From Acidobacteriota bacterium (lineage in GTDB: Bacteria; Acidobacteriota; Thermoanaerobaculia; Gp7-AA8), in NCBI GenBank assembly GCA_019247495.1, contig JAFAOU010000132.1:1-64000 (forward strand): a DNA stretch of 64,000 nt, written 5' to 3'. Below, piece after piece: positions 51,943 to 61,085 of this stretch. The translations under genes and the position numbers were made by a program. The notes beneath the pieces are model-generated. The model saw nothing but the letters and a program-made list of their open reading frames with translations. It was not told the DNA's origin and did not search any database. Each line of letters starts with the position of its first letter. Position 1 is the stretch's first letter.

Positions 51943-52533
51943 ATGCGGAAGGATAACGGCTTCAATCCGCAGACGGTCTCTTTGGTATTCTCGAACCGCT
52001 TGTCATTCCTCGCCGCACTGCTCATCACCATCGCTGCCCGCAATCCCACGCCGCCGAAGGTCGGACAACAGCCGCCTGCGTTCGCGCTCCTCGATCAGAA
52101 TCGAAGACGCGTCAGCCTGGCCGAGGCGGCGGGGACGAAGGTCGTCCTCGTTTTCTACCGCGGCTACTGGTGAGCGTATTGCGCCCGGCAGTTGGCCGGG
52201 CTTCGTGATCTGGTCCGCGCGTATCCGGAGGTGAAGTTCTACGCGATCAGTCCCGATTCCACCGAGGAGGGACGAAAGTTCGCGCAACTCCTCGCCACCG
52301 ATCACCGCGGCGCAGTGACGTTCCCACTTCTCTCCGATCCCGGATCGAGAATCATCGACCGCTACGCCCTCCGCGACGAAGCCTACGCCGGCAAGAAAGA
52401 AGACGGCATCCCCCATCCCGCCGTCTTCGTGCTCGATGCAAAAGGCCGCGTGCGCTGGATGAAAGTCGAAACCGACTTTCGCGAGCGCCCGTCGAACGCG
52501 GAGATCGCCGCGGCGATCGATGGCATGGAGTAG
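51943..52533 (+). CDS. Peroxiredoxin with in-frame TGA (putative selenocysteine)
   Basis: One frame carries the whole AhpC/TSA thioredoxin fold but is interrupted by TGA at 52171-52173: VGQQPPAFALLDQ and VVLVFYRGYW before, AYCARQLAGLRDL and HPAVFVLDAKGRVRW after. Relatives have Cys at this exact place (W-C-P-Y-C), so the TGA replaces the peroxidatic Cys, the position where Sec is known in bacterial Prx-type selenoproteins. A 7-bp hairpin follows 10 bases later. With Sec at residue 77 the product is 196 residues. A hydrophobic N-terminal helix (LSFLAALLITIA) suggests export or anchoring. The start is uncertain (ATGs at 51895, 51928, 51943). Confidence 0.75.
52171..52201 (+). promoter_or_regulatory. 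Putative bacterial SECIS element
   Basis: The TGA is followed by a perfect 7-bp stem, gcccggc (52183-52189) with gccgggc (52195-52201), around the loop agttg, which has a G and U near its apex. Distance and shape suit bacterial SECIS hairpins recognised by SelB, which lie within about 40 bases of the UGA. Confidence 0.65.
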
Positions 52534-52600
52534 GCGGTAGCGTCCGTTGCGAACTAGCTAAACGACTACCGCGGCGCGGTGTGCTTGGCAACGGAAGGGA

Positions 52601-53659
52601 TCACAACGAACTCCACGGAATCGAGACGCTCGCTAAGACGCCTTCCCCAGCGGATTTGAGGTCGAATCGAGCTTCTTCGCCGTACAGATGCCGCAGGCGG
52701 TCGAGCGTGTTGCGCACTCCGATGCCGCTCTCGCTTCGCTCGCCGAGGGTGCCGGTGTTGAAGACTTCGATGTGGAGATGGCCGTTGTTGCGGAACGCGC
52801 GCACGTTCACCACGCCCGGCGATGCGCTCAGTTCGATGCCGTGGCGGATTGCGTTCTCCGCCAGCGGCTGCAGCAGCAGCGTCGGCACCGCTCCCCTCCC
52901 CGCCTCGGACGAGGCGTCGATGGTGAACGACATCCGATCCGGAAATCGCGCGCGCTGGATTTCGAGATAGCGGCGCAGCACGGCCAGCTCCACATCGAGT
53001 GGAACTCTCTGATCGTTCTCGTGATCGAGCGTGTAGCGAAGCAACTCGCTGAGGCCGGCCAGCATCGTGATCGCCTCATCGTTGCGTTTCACGCGAACAA
53101 GTCCACTGATCGCGTTGAGCGTGTTGAAGAGAAAGTGCGGCTGGATCTGCAACTCCAGCGCATGCAGCCGGGCGTCGGCGAGCGACGTTTCGAGCTGCGC
53201 CGCTTGCAGCGCGCGCTCGCGATAGCGCTCGTAAAAATCGAACGCCATGGCCGCGCCGAGGACCATGCAGTAGAGGAGAAACTCCAAGGGGACGCGGAAG
53301 AACAGGATCGAGGCGATCGGCATCTGCGCCGGCTCCGCGGTCATCCGGTCGTACGGCCTGATCGCGATCAGGAGTCCCAGCCAGTAGAAGGAGTGCAGGA
53401 CAGCGATCACGCACGCCGCCAGGAAATGAACGAGGATTGGCAGCCGCCGCAACGGCACGATCGGGAAGCGCCGCGCCAGCCAGACGATGCCGACCGTGGC
53501 CGCCAGCCATCCCTCGGAGATCGCGACGTAATAGAAGATGAGCCGCGGCACGGAATGCCCGTGCGTGATCATGCTGATCCAGACCTGGATGCCGGTGACC
53601 ACTCCGAACAAGGTCCAGAAGAGCACGGCGAATCGCCAGGCCATGCGGCGCGGAGTCAT
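52601..53659 (-). CDS. LytS/YehU-type sensor histidine kinase
   Basis: The 352-residue product has membrane segments in its first 150 residues, a short coiled coil (YERYRERALQAAQLETSLAD), the phospho-acceptor box LQIQPHFLFNTLNAI of the His_kinase (PF06580) family, and an ATP-binding domain (LLLQPLAENAIRHG, ESGIGVRNTLDRLRHLYG). It would pass phosphate to a LytTR-type regulator, which is not in the window, so it is an orphan here. Confidence 0.9.
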   Translation of the reverse strand: MTPRRMAWRFAVLFWTLFGVVTGIQVWISMITHGHSVPRLIFYYVAISEGWLAATVGIVWLARRFPIVPLRRLPILVHFLAACVIAVLHSFYWLGLLIAIRPYDRMTAEPAQMPIASILFFRVPLEFLLYCMVLGAAMAFDFYERYRERALQAAQLETSLADARLHALELQIQPHFLFNTLNAISGLVRVKRNDEAITMLAGLSELLRYTLDHENDQRVPLDVELAVLRRYLEIQRARFPDRMSFTIDASSEAGRGAVPTLLLQPLAENAIRHGIELSASPGVVNVRAFRNNGHLHIEVFNTGTLGERSESGIGVRNTLDRLRHLYGEEARFDLKSAGEGVLASVSIPWSSL

Positions 53660-53740
53660 GCCCGCCAGTTTGCGGCAGGAATCGGCGAAACGTCGAATGA
53701 ATGCAGCGAATGGTGATCAGCGTGCAGCGAATGGGCTGGG

Positions 53741-53844
53741 GCGTAGCGCCGTCGGCTCGACGGCTGGACTGCCAGCGGCTCGCTGGCATTTAAGACCTGC
53801 CGCCGAGCCGGCGGCGGTCCAGCCGGCGGGCCGCCGGCGCTACG
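53741..53844. repeat. Long imperfect inverted repeat
   Basis: Two arms of about 47 bases (starting gcgtagcgccg and ending cggcgctacg) pair with about four fifths identity around a short centre (tttaagacc). Each arm contains its own short hairpins. It lies between the kinase and chrA. The same style of repeat occurs at 8231 and 55001. Confidence 0.75.
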
Positions 53845-53848
53845 AACG

Positions 53849-54943
53849 TCAATGAACCAATTGATACGTGAGCAATCCGATCGCACCCGCAGCGGCGATG
53901 ATCGCGGGCTCGGGAATCCTCTTCCACATCGTGATGACCACGAGGCTGGCGATCGCGATCGACATCGTCAGCCAATCGCCGATCGCTTGCAGCGCAATGA
54001 GGTAGGACGTCCCCACCAGCACGCCCACCACCGTCACGCCGACTCCGCGGATGAAGCCGGCAAGGCGCGGATTCCTGTGATAGCGGAGCAGGATCGGCGT
54101 CGCGATGACGGTGAAAAGGATCGGCGGCGAAAAGATGCCGAGGGTCGCGGCAGCGGCGCCGGCAAAGCCGTTGAGAAGGTAGCCGACGAACGTTGCGGTG
54201 ATCACCACCGGACCCGGCGAAATCATTCCGATGGCGACCGAGTCGAGGAACTGGCGGTTGGTGAGCCAGTGGTATTGGTCGACCACCTGCGTTTTCAGGA
54301 ACGGGACGATCACCAGGCCGCTGCCGAAAACGAGCAGGCCGGTCTTGAAGAAAAACGCGAATAGTTTCGCGCTCGGGATCATCACGAACGCGTTCGCGGG
54401 ACGTGGCGGCGTCGGCGCGAAAACAATGGCTCCCAGCAGACCGGCAGCGACGAACATCAACGCGAGCTCCCGCTGCACGATGACGGTGATGGCGCAGGCG
54501 GCGATCGCGAAGATCCAGGCGATGCGGTCAGCGCGCAGCGTGCGGCGGCCGAGGTTCCAGCAGGCTTTGATGATGAGCGCGACGATGGCCGGGGCAATGC
54601 CGTAGAAGAGCGCGCGAAGGTGCCAGTCGGCGGCGAAACGGACGTAGAGCGATGCCGCGGCCGTCACGATGACGAACGGCGGCAACCCGAAGGCAACGGC
54701 CACCGCCAATCCGCCGGCGATGCCGAAGCGGATGTAGCCGCAGTAGATACCGAGCTGGTACGCCAACGGTCCGGGGCAGGCCGCGGCGAGGGCGAGGCCG
54801 TTCTCGAATTCGTCCGGCATCAGCCATTCACGCGTTTCGACGAGGTCGCGGCGTAGAGCATTCGTCAATGCCACCGGTCCGCCGAAGCCGAGGGCCCCGA
54901 GGCGGAGGAAGTAGAGGACGAACTGAATCAGAGTTGGCCGCAT
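53849..54943 (-). CDS. chrA: Chromate transporter ChrA
   Basis: The 364-residue product shows the two-half CHR family layout. The first half has FLRLGALGFGGPVALTNALRRDLV, the PGPLAYQLGIYCGYIRFGIAGG signature (split at about 55-80) and several helices. The second half repeats FFKTGLLVFGSGLVIVPFL and MISPGPVVITATFVGYL. It exports chromate by an inner-membrane efflux mechanism. It is divergent from chrB, a common pairing. Confidence 0.92.
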   Translation of the reverse strand: MRPTLIQFVLYFLRLGALGFGGPVALTNALRRDLVETREWLMPDEFENGLALAAACPGPLAYQLGIYCGYIRFGIAGGLAVAVAFGLPPFVIVTAAASLYVRFAADWHLRALFYGIAPAIVALIIKACWNLGRRTLRADRIAWIFAIAACAITVIVQRELALMFVAAGLLGAIVFAPTPPRPANAFVMIPSAKLFAFFFKTGLLVFGSGLVIVPFLKTQVVDQYHWLTNRQFLDSVAIGMISPGPVVITATFVGYLLNGFAGAAAATLGIFSPPILFTVIATPILLRYHRNPRLAGFIRGVGVTVVGVLVGTSYLIALQAIGDWLTMSIAIASLVVITMWKRIPEPAIIAAAGAIGLLTYQLVH

Positions 54944-55000
54944 CGATACCTGTCATCCTGAGAGATCGTGAAGAAATGTGGTCCCGTTTCGTGCGGAGCA

Positions 55001-55131
55001 CTTTGGAGTGCGGTGGCAGGGCCACCGCTTTGGGAGGGCGGCGGAACTGCGACGACTCGCAACATGTGATGCTTGCTCGATCGTCCCCCTCCCTCCCAAA
55101 GCGGTGGCTCGATCGCCACCGCACTCCAAAG
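55001..55131. repeat. Inverted repeat in the chrA-chrB promoter region
   Basis: Left arm 55001-55038 (ctttggagtgcggtggc, then gccaccgctttgggaggg) pairs with right arm 55091-55131. Each arm is itself a hairpin (ggtggc/gccacc). The 52-base centre is unrelated. It lies between the divergent chrA and chrB starts and may shield or separate their promoters. Confidence 0.75.
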
Positions 55132-55229
55132 CTTCGCAAAATATGCCCCGAGCCGTGCAAGCCTCTGGCGGCTCGGGACGTTTGAGTATAGCAGTTGCTA
55201 TATCGTCAAGCACTTGTTAGCATCGAAGT

Positions 55230-56174
55230 ATGGCGCGCTGGCTGATTCTTGTACATCGCATTCCGCCGCGGCCGTTGTACCTGCGCGCCAAGATCCGGCA
55301 GCGGCTGGCCAGCGTCGGAGCGGTGGCTGTCAAGAACGCCGTCTACCTGCTGCCGCGGAACAGTGACGCGCTCGAGGACATGCAATGGATCGCGCAGGAG
55401 ATCACTGCGGGCGGTGGCGACGCGCATCTCTTCGAAGGTGACTTCGTCGACGGCGTCGCGAACGATGCGGCCGTAGCGCAGTTTCGCCAGACGCGGGACG
55501 CCGGCTACAACGCGCTCACCGCCGACGCCCGTTCCGCGCTCAAGGAAGCGCGAAGCACTGCCGCCGCCGGCGAGTTGACGGTGGCACACGCGGCTCTAAC
55601 GCGCCGCCTCGACGACATCCGGCGCATCGATTTTTTCGACGCGCCCGCGCGCAAGGCCGCCGAAAAAGCGCTCGCTACGATCGAAGCGCGGCTGAAAAAA
55701 GCTCACAAGGAGGAGACGCACATGCCGAAAACAAAGCTCGCGTTGCGCGGCAAAGTCTGGGTCACCCGCCCCGACGTCCACATCGACCGCCTTGCCTCGG
55801 CGTGGTTCATCCGCCGCTTCATCGACGCCAAAGCCCGCTTCCGTTTCGAGGCGAAGGCGGCACCGCGCGATGGCGAGATCCGCTTCGACATGGCCGGCGG
55901 CGAGTTCACGCACGAAGGCGATCGCTGCACGTTCGAGACGCTGGTGCGGCGGACCGGCGTCGCGGACAAGGGCGTGCGCGCGATCGCGGAAATCGTGCAC
56001 GACCTCGATTTGAAGGAGACGAAATTCGATCGCGCGGAGGGCGCAGGGGTGCGGATGATGATCGAGGGATTGGCCGGGCGCGTTCGCGACGACGCGGAGA
56101 GGATCGAGCGCGGCATCGAGATCTTCGACCATCTGCATGAAGCGCTCAGCCGGCCGCAGCGGAGCCGCAAGTGA
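55230..56174 (+). CDS. chrB: Chromate resistance protein ChrB
   Basis: The 314-residue product has the ChrB N-terminal region (WLILVHRIPPRPLYLRAKIR, VKNAVYLLP). A linker of Ala-rich helices follows, then the C-terminal ChrB domain (KVWVTRPDVHIDRLASAWFI, EGDRCTFETLVRR, IAEIVHDLDLKE). ChrB is a chromate-responsive regulator or accessory factor for ChrA. It overlaps the next gene by GTGA, so the three genes to 58503 form one operon. Confidence 0.9.
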   Translation: MARWLILVHRIPPRPLYLRAKIRQRLASVGAVAVKNAVYLLPRNSDALEDMQWIAQEITAGGGDAHLFEGDFVDGVANDAAVAQFRQTRDAGYNALTADARSALKEARSTAAAGELTVAHAALTRRLDDIRRIDFFDAPARKAAEKALATIEARLKKAHKEETHMPKTKLALRGKVWVTRPDVHIDRLASAWFIRRFIDAKARFRFEAKAAPRDGEIRFDMAGGEFTHEGDRCTFETLVRRTGVADKGVRAIAEIVHDLDLKETKFDRAEGAGVRMMIEGLAGRVRDDAERIERGIEIFDHLHEALSRPQRSRK

Positions 56175-57523
56175 ACGACGCGATCGCCGTCGTGCGCGGC
56201 AATGCCGGCGCGTATCAGCAGCAACTCGCGTCGCTCGTCAGCATTCCGGGCATTTCGGCGAGCGCGTTTCCGGCAATTGAAGTGCGCCGGTCCGCCGGTG
56301 CCGTCGCGGAGACGTTGATCGGCAACGGCGTAGCCAACGTTCGCCTGCTCGAAACCGCCGGCCATCCGGCTGTCTATGGTGATGTGATCGCTTCGCACGA
56401 TCTGCCCACGATCCTCATCTACGGCCATCACGACGTGCAGCCCGCGGGGCGCGAGGAACGCTGGATTTCGCCGCCGTTCGAAGCGGCGATCCGCGATGGC
56501 CGCATGTACGGCCGCGGTACTTCCGACGACAAGGGCGGATTCCTCGCCTACCTCGCCGCGATTCGCGCGTGCGCGGAAACCGGCGCGCTGCCGTGCAACG
56601 TGACGCTGCTGATCGAGGGAGAGGAAGAGATCGGATCGCCGAACCTCGAGGCGCTGCTGGCCGAACATCGCGCGCTCTTCGGCTGCGACTTCATCATCCT
56701 CTGCGACACGCCAAACTTCGCCACCGGCATTCCGTCGCTCACCTACCGCCTGCGCGGCAACTGCATCGTCGACGTCGAGGTGCGCTGTCTCGCCCGTCCC
56801 GTTCACAGCGGTCAGGCCGGCGGACTCACGCCCGACGCGGTGATGATTCTCTGTTCGATTCTTGCGAATCTGCAGCGCGGCATTCCCGGCCTCGATGAAC
56901 GCGTACGCATCGACGATTCGCAACTCGAGGCGATGCGCGCGCTGCCGTTCGATGCCGATCGGTTCAAGCACGACTTCGCGCTTCTCGATGGCGTCGATCT
57001 GACAGAAACCGAGCCGTCGTGGGAGCACATCTGGGCGCGCCCGTCGTTGACGATCACCGCGATCGAGGCGGTGCCGCTGGCGTCGGCGTCGAATCAGATC
57101 GCTGACAGCGCACGCGCACGCCTCTCGCTCCGCACGGTCCGCGACCTCGGCAGCGACGAAGCGGGCGAGCTTCTCGCGAACGCGATTCGCTCCCACGCGC
57201 CGCGCGGCGTGCAGGTCACGACCACTATTCACGGCGGCCCGTCGTGGTGGGAGGCCGATCCTGCGCATCCGATCTTCACCGCGGCGCGCCGGGCACTGCG
57301 CCGAGGCTTCGGCGCCGAGCCGGTCATGGCCGGCAGCGGCGGCTCGATCGGATTCGTCAAACCGTTCGCGGAGCTGGCCGGCGACGTCCCGCCGTTGCTG
57401 ACCGGCGTTCAGGACCCTCACTCCAACGCGCACTCCGAAAACGAGTCGCTCCACCTCGGCGATTGGGAGAAGGCCATGGTCAGCGCCGTCTACCTCTTTC
57501 ACGAACTGGCGGATTTCCGATGA
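56171..57523 (+). CDS. M20-family metallopeptidase (dipeptidase type)
   Basis: The GTG start overlaps chrB; the product is 450 residues. Metal-site motifs are in place: ILIYGHHDVQP, YGRGTSDDKGG and LLIEGEEEIGSPN with the catalytic Glu-Glu pair. A dimerisation domain follows (CLARPVHSGQAGG), then a C-terminal ligand segment (NAHSENESLHLGDW). It probably cleaves dipeptides or N-acyl amino acids with two metal ions. Confidence 0.9.
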   Translation: MNDAIAVVRGNAGAYQQQLASLVSIPGISASAFPAIEVRRSAGAVAETLIGNGVANVRLLETAGHPAVYGDVIASHDLPTILIYGHHDVQPAGREERWISPPFEAAIRDGRMYGRGTSDDKGGFLAYLAAIRACAETGALPCNVTLLIEGEEEIGSPNLEALLAEHRALFGCDFIILCDTPNFATGIPSLTYRLRGNCIVDVEVRCLARPVHSGQAGGLTPDAVMILCSILANLQRGIPGLDERVRIDDSQLEAMRALPFDADRFKHDFALLDGVDLTETEPSWEHIWARPSLTITAIEAVPLASASNQIADSARARLSLRTVRDLGSDEAGELLANAIRSHAPRGVQVTTTIHGGPSWWEADPAHPIFTAARRALRRGFGAEPVMAGSGGSIGFVKPFAELAGDVPPLLTGVQDPHSNAHSENESLHLGDWEKAMVSAVYLFHELADFR

Positions 57524-58503
57524 CCCGAATTCTGACGGCGGCCGACGTTGCCGCGCTGCTCACGATCGACGACTGCATCGCCGCCGTGGAAACGGCATTT
57601 CGCGATTTCGGCGAAGGCCGCATCGCGCCGCCGCAGACACTCGGCGTCCACGCCAAACACGGAACGTTTCACGTGAAGGCAGCCGCCGCGGACATCTTCG
57701 CGGCGAAGATCAACGCGAACTTTCCCGACAACCCGCGACAGCACGGACTCCCCACGATTCAGGGCTTGATTGTCGTGATGGACGTCGAACGCGGCACACC
57801 GCTCGGCATCCTCGACTCAACATTGATTACGACCCTGCGCACTGCTGCCGCGACGGCGGTCGCGGCAAAACATCTTGCGCGAAACGATTCGCGAACGATG
57901 ACGATCATCGGCTGCGGTATCCAGGGGCGCGCGCATACCGAGGCACTGCTGCGTGTGCGAACGATTGCGAAGGTGTTCGCGTACGACGCCGACCCCGCTG
58001 CCGCCGCGCGGTTTACGAACGAGATGTCGCAACGCCTCGGCATCGAAGTCGTGATCTCGGACTCGATTGAAATCGCCGTTGCGCAGTCGGATATCGTCAT
58101 CACCTGCACACCCGCCCGCTCGCCCATCCTCGGCATCGAACATCGTCACGACGGACTCTTCATCGGAGCCGTCGGCGCCGACAATCCCGAAAAGAACGAG
58201 CTCGCGCCCGCGCTTCTCGCCCAGAGCCGCGTCGTCCCGGACATCCTCGATCAAGCCGCGGTCATGGGCGATCTCCACCACGCCATCGCCGCCGGAGTCA
58301 TGACGCGCGACGACATTCACGGAGAACTCGCCGACATCGTCTGCGACCGCGTTCCCGGCCGGCGCGACAACGACGAAGTCTTCATCTTCGACTCCACCGG
58401 CACCGCCTTGCAGGACGTCGCCACCGCGTCGATCGCTCTCACGCGGGCGGTGGAGCGCGGCGCCGGCGTAGAGATTAAGTTCACACAAAGCCATTCTGCG
58501 TAA
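57520..58503 (+). CDS. Ornithine cyclodeaminase / mu-crystallin family protein
   Basis: The ATG at 57520 overlaps the peptidase stop by ATGA. The 327-residue product has the N-terminal substrate part (FHVKAAAADIFAAKINANFP), then a Rossmann domain (MTIIGCGIQGRAHTEAL) and DIVITCTPARSPIL. Members deaminate ornithine or reduce imino acids with NAD(P)H. With the adjacent peptidase it may process peptides or amino acids. The link to chromate genes is operonic only. Confidence 0.88.
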   Translation: MTRILTAADVAALLTIDDCIAAVETAFRDFGEGRIAPPQTLGVHAKHGTFHVKAAAADIFAAKINANFPDNPRQHGLPTIQGLIVVMDVERGTPLGILDSTLITTLRTAAATAVAAKHLARNDSRTMTIIGCGIQGRAHTEALLRVRTIAKVFAYDADPAAAARFTNEMSQRLGIEVVISDSIEIAVAQSDIVITCTPARSPILGIEHRHDGLFIGAVGADNPEKNELAPALLAQSRVVPDILDQAAVMGDLHHAIAAGVMTRDDIHGELADIVCDRVPGRRDNDEVFIFDSTGTALQDVATASIALTRAVERGAGVEIKFTQSHSA

Positions 58504-58626
58504 TCTGCGACATCTGCCGACCCTGAACCGCCCCGCGTGGGTAGGGAAACAAAGCGGGTCAGACACTCCTAAGGTATCAACGGGAATCAGATCGCTGTAC
58601 GTGTCGGCAGTCTTCGGCATCCCGGG

Positions 58627-59001
58627 ATGCCGGCAAGACGCGGTACGACGTTGCTGCTCGTCTGGCCGGCCATCCTCGCGCTGACGCCGAAGTGCCCGCT
58701 CTGTTTTTTCATGATCCTCGGCGCGGGCGGTGCGGCCGGCGCGGCGGCTGCCGCCTGGATGCCGGCGGCGATGATCGTGTCGCTGGCGGTCTCCGTCACC
58801 GCCGTCTTCCTTCGATCGCGGATGGAGCGGCGCTACGGCCCGGCGGTCGTCGCGCTCATCGCCGCAGTAACGATCGTTACTGGGAAATTCGTCATCCAAT
58901 CGAGCGCCGCGGTCTACGCGGGCGCCGCGGCGTTGTTCATCGCCGCCATTTTTCACTTCGCACTGGAGAAGATTCGATGGCACAAACCGCTGGTGTGGTA
59001 A
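58627..59001 (+). CDS. Small membrane protein with CPLC motif
   Basis: The 124-residue product has four hydrophobic segments (about 8-22, 26-45, 48-62, 73-112) and a CPLC pair at 23-26 next to the first helix. The Cys pair could bind metal or take part in redox; a resemblance to MerC-like small transporters is only superficial. Its end overlaps the tyrosinase start by 25 bp, which suggests one operon, so copper or redox supply for the tyrosinase is a reasonable guess. Confidence 0.6.
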   Translation: MPARRGTTLLLVWPAILALTPKCPLCFFMILGAGGAAGAAAAAWMPAAMIVSLAVSVTAVFLRSRMERRYGPAVVALIAAVTIVTGKFVIQSSAAVYAGAAALFIAAIFHFALEKIRWHKPLVW

Positions 59002-61076
59002 CGACCCGGTACGAGCGTGTGGTCGAGATCCTCGACCGCGCCGCGGCAGGAAGCGACGCCGATTACGGCGGCGCCGGCCGCTTCTGGTATCCGCTGTCAG
59101 ATCTGCTCGAAGCGCGCGTCTACGGCGTCCCGATGATCGCGCCCGCCGAGAAGGCTGAGGAGGCGTGCAGTTGTTGCGCGCCGGTGCAGAACGACGGTCC
59201 GCCGTTTCCGAATCGCGGCAAGAAGTCTGGATTGGTGCGCGGTCTCCGAGGGGAGGCGCCGTTCGATGGAACGCAGTTTCCGCGTTTGCCGTGGGGCGGC
59301 AGCACCGTGTCGCGCGACGACATCGATTTCATCTCCGACTGGATCGACGACGGCTTGCCCGATCCGCAGCGCGAAATCTCGCTCGCAGCCGGCACGCTGA
59401 CCCGGGCGACGGCCGTTGAATCGATTCCTGCCGGCAACGTCGAGAGCGACACGCGCATGTGGCCGGTCTTCGAAGGATCGCCGAACGAATATCGCTACCG
59501 CTACGGTGAAGTGAAGCAGCGGATGAATCTCGACTGCCTTCTGCCGAACCAGCTCGCGCTGCTCCGTCAGGCCTTTCGCGAAACCTACCGGCTCAACAAA
59601 TGGCAGGAGGACATCCGCAGCTACAACAACATGGCGCTCATCCATCAGAACCATTGCCAGCACGGGTGGGAGCGATTCCTCCCCTGGCATCGCATCTACC
59701 TCTACGAGTTCGAGCAGGTGCTGCAGGACCTCTGCCCCGGCGTGACGATGCCGTATTGGGACTGGACGATGCCGCAGTACCTTCCCGACTGTCCGGAAAA
59801 GGGCAACGTCATCCCCGAGTCCTTCAAAGCGTTTCTCACCGAGGCGTCGATCGAGTATCTGAAGAACGCCACGCCGAAGCTCGATCCGAAAGACGCCGCG
59901 AAAATCTCCAAGGCGATGCTCGGAAAGCTCTACACGTCGCAATCGGCCTTCTTCGCCGACGTGAAGGCAGCGATTGGCGAGAACGGCGAGAAGTTCATCA
60001 AGGGTCCGCATCGCGAGCGTTTCATCGACGCCCTGCTCGCCTCGAACTCGCTCTGGTATCCGCTGCGCTATCCGGCCGAGTACATCAAGGACAGCACGAT
60101 CAACCAGCCGCCGTTCCAGTATCACTATCCGACGGCCGAGGACATGGAGCAGATCATGTCGCTGCGGACGTTCCGCGATTTCGGCGGCGGAAGTCTCTAC
60201 AACGATTCCTTCGGCTATCTCGATCAGAACCCGCACAACACGATGCACATCTGGACGGGCGGACTGAATCCGACGCCGTCGCCCGATCCTGAGTTCGAGC
60301 CGAGCAAGCCGGGACGCAACCGCAACCGCGGCACCAAGGTAGCCGGCCGCGTCTTCCACTCGCGCGAGGACATGTACTCGCAGCCCGACAACGGCGACAT
60401 GCTCAGCAATCTCACCGCGTCGTACGACCCGGTTTTCTGGCCGATCCACGCGAACATCGACCGGCTCTGGTCGGAGTGGCAGCAGATCAATCCGCATTCG
60501 CTCCCCGCCGATCTCGACGCCGTGCTCACACCGTGGAGCTACACGATCAACGACACGCTGGACATGTCGCGCTTCGGCTACGAGTACGTGAAGTGCTCGT
60601 TCGTGATCCCGGTGGGGCTCTCCGCGCCGGTGGGCCGCTTCGTGTCGAAGCCGATCGATATTCCGAAGCCGGCGCGCAAGTCGTTCAGCCAGGTCGAAGT
60701 GCGGTTGCATCGCGTTCCGCAGCTTCCGCGATCGTGCTTCATCCGCGTTTTTCTCAATCTGCCGGACGCGAACGCCTCGACGCCGATCGATCACGATCGC
60801 TACGCCGGCTACCTCGGCATCTTTGGCCACGGCGCGTGCATCGGCGGACCGGGACATTGCGAGCTCCCGCCGGCTCGTGCGCGCGAGTACGACCTCCGTC
60901 CGCGCAGCCACAACACGCCGCGCAATCACCGCGTGAATGTGACGAAGACGGCGAAGCGGCTGCTCGATGCCGGCGCCGAATCGCTGCAGATCACGCTCGT
61001 GGTCATCGGCGCCGACTACTGCGAGGACAACGAGCTCCTCCGCGTCGACGGTGTCTCGCTCGAATTTCTTGATTAG
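58977..61076 (+). CDS. Tyrosinase-family type-3 copper protein
   Basis: The ATG at 58977 gives 699 residues; the open frame upstream is a shadow. The N-terminal 150 residues include CSCC and an FPRLPWGG-to-DWIDDGLPD segment often seen ahead of such tyrosinases. The copper domain shows CuA histidines near 223-239 (ALIHQNHCQHG, FLPWHRIYLYEFE) and CuB histidines 420, 424 and 491 (PHNTMHIW, DPVFWPIHANIDRLW). It oxidises phenols or a partner protein with oxygen. It lies 9 bp upstream of the LodA-like gene, so a joint role is likely. Confidence 0.9.
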   Translation: MAQTAGVVTTRYERVVEILDRAAAGSDADYGGAGRFWYPLSDLLEARVYGVPMIAPAEKAEEACSCCAPVQNDGPPFPNRGKKSGLVRGLRGEAPFDGTQFPRLPWGGSTVSRDDIDFISDWIDDGLPDPQREISLAAGTLTRATAVESIPAGNVESDTRMWPVFEGSPNEYRYRYGEVKQRMNLDCLLPNQLALLRQAFRETYRLNKWQEDIRSYNNMALIHQNHCQHGWERFLPWHRIYLYEFEQVLQDLCPGVTMPYWDWTMPQYLPDCPEKGNVIPESFKAFLTEASIEYLKNATPKLDPKDAAKISKAMLGKLYTSQSAFFADVKAAIGENGEKFIKGPHRERFIDALLASNSLWYPLRYPAEYIKDSTINQPPFQYHYPTAEDMEQIMSLRTFRDFGGGSLYNDSFGYLDQNPHNTMHIWTGGLNPTPSPDPEFEPSKPGRNRNRGTKVAGRVFHSREDMYSQPDNGDMLSNLTASYDPVFWPIHANIDRLWSEWQQINPHSLPADLDAVLTPWSYTINDTLDMSRFGYEYVKCSFVIPVGLSAPVGRFVSKPIDIPKPARKSFSQVEVRLHRVPQLPRSCFIRVFLNLPDANASTPIDHDRYAGYLGIFGHGACIGGPGHCELPPARAREYDLRPRSHNTPRNHRVNVTKTAKRLLDAGAESLQITLVVIGADYCEDNELLRVDGVSLEFLD

Positions 61077-61085
61077 AAAGGCGGA

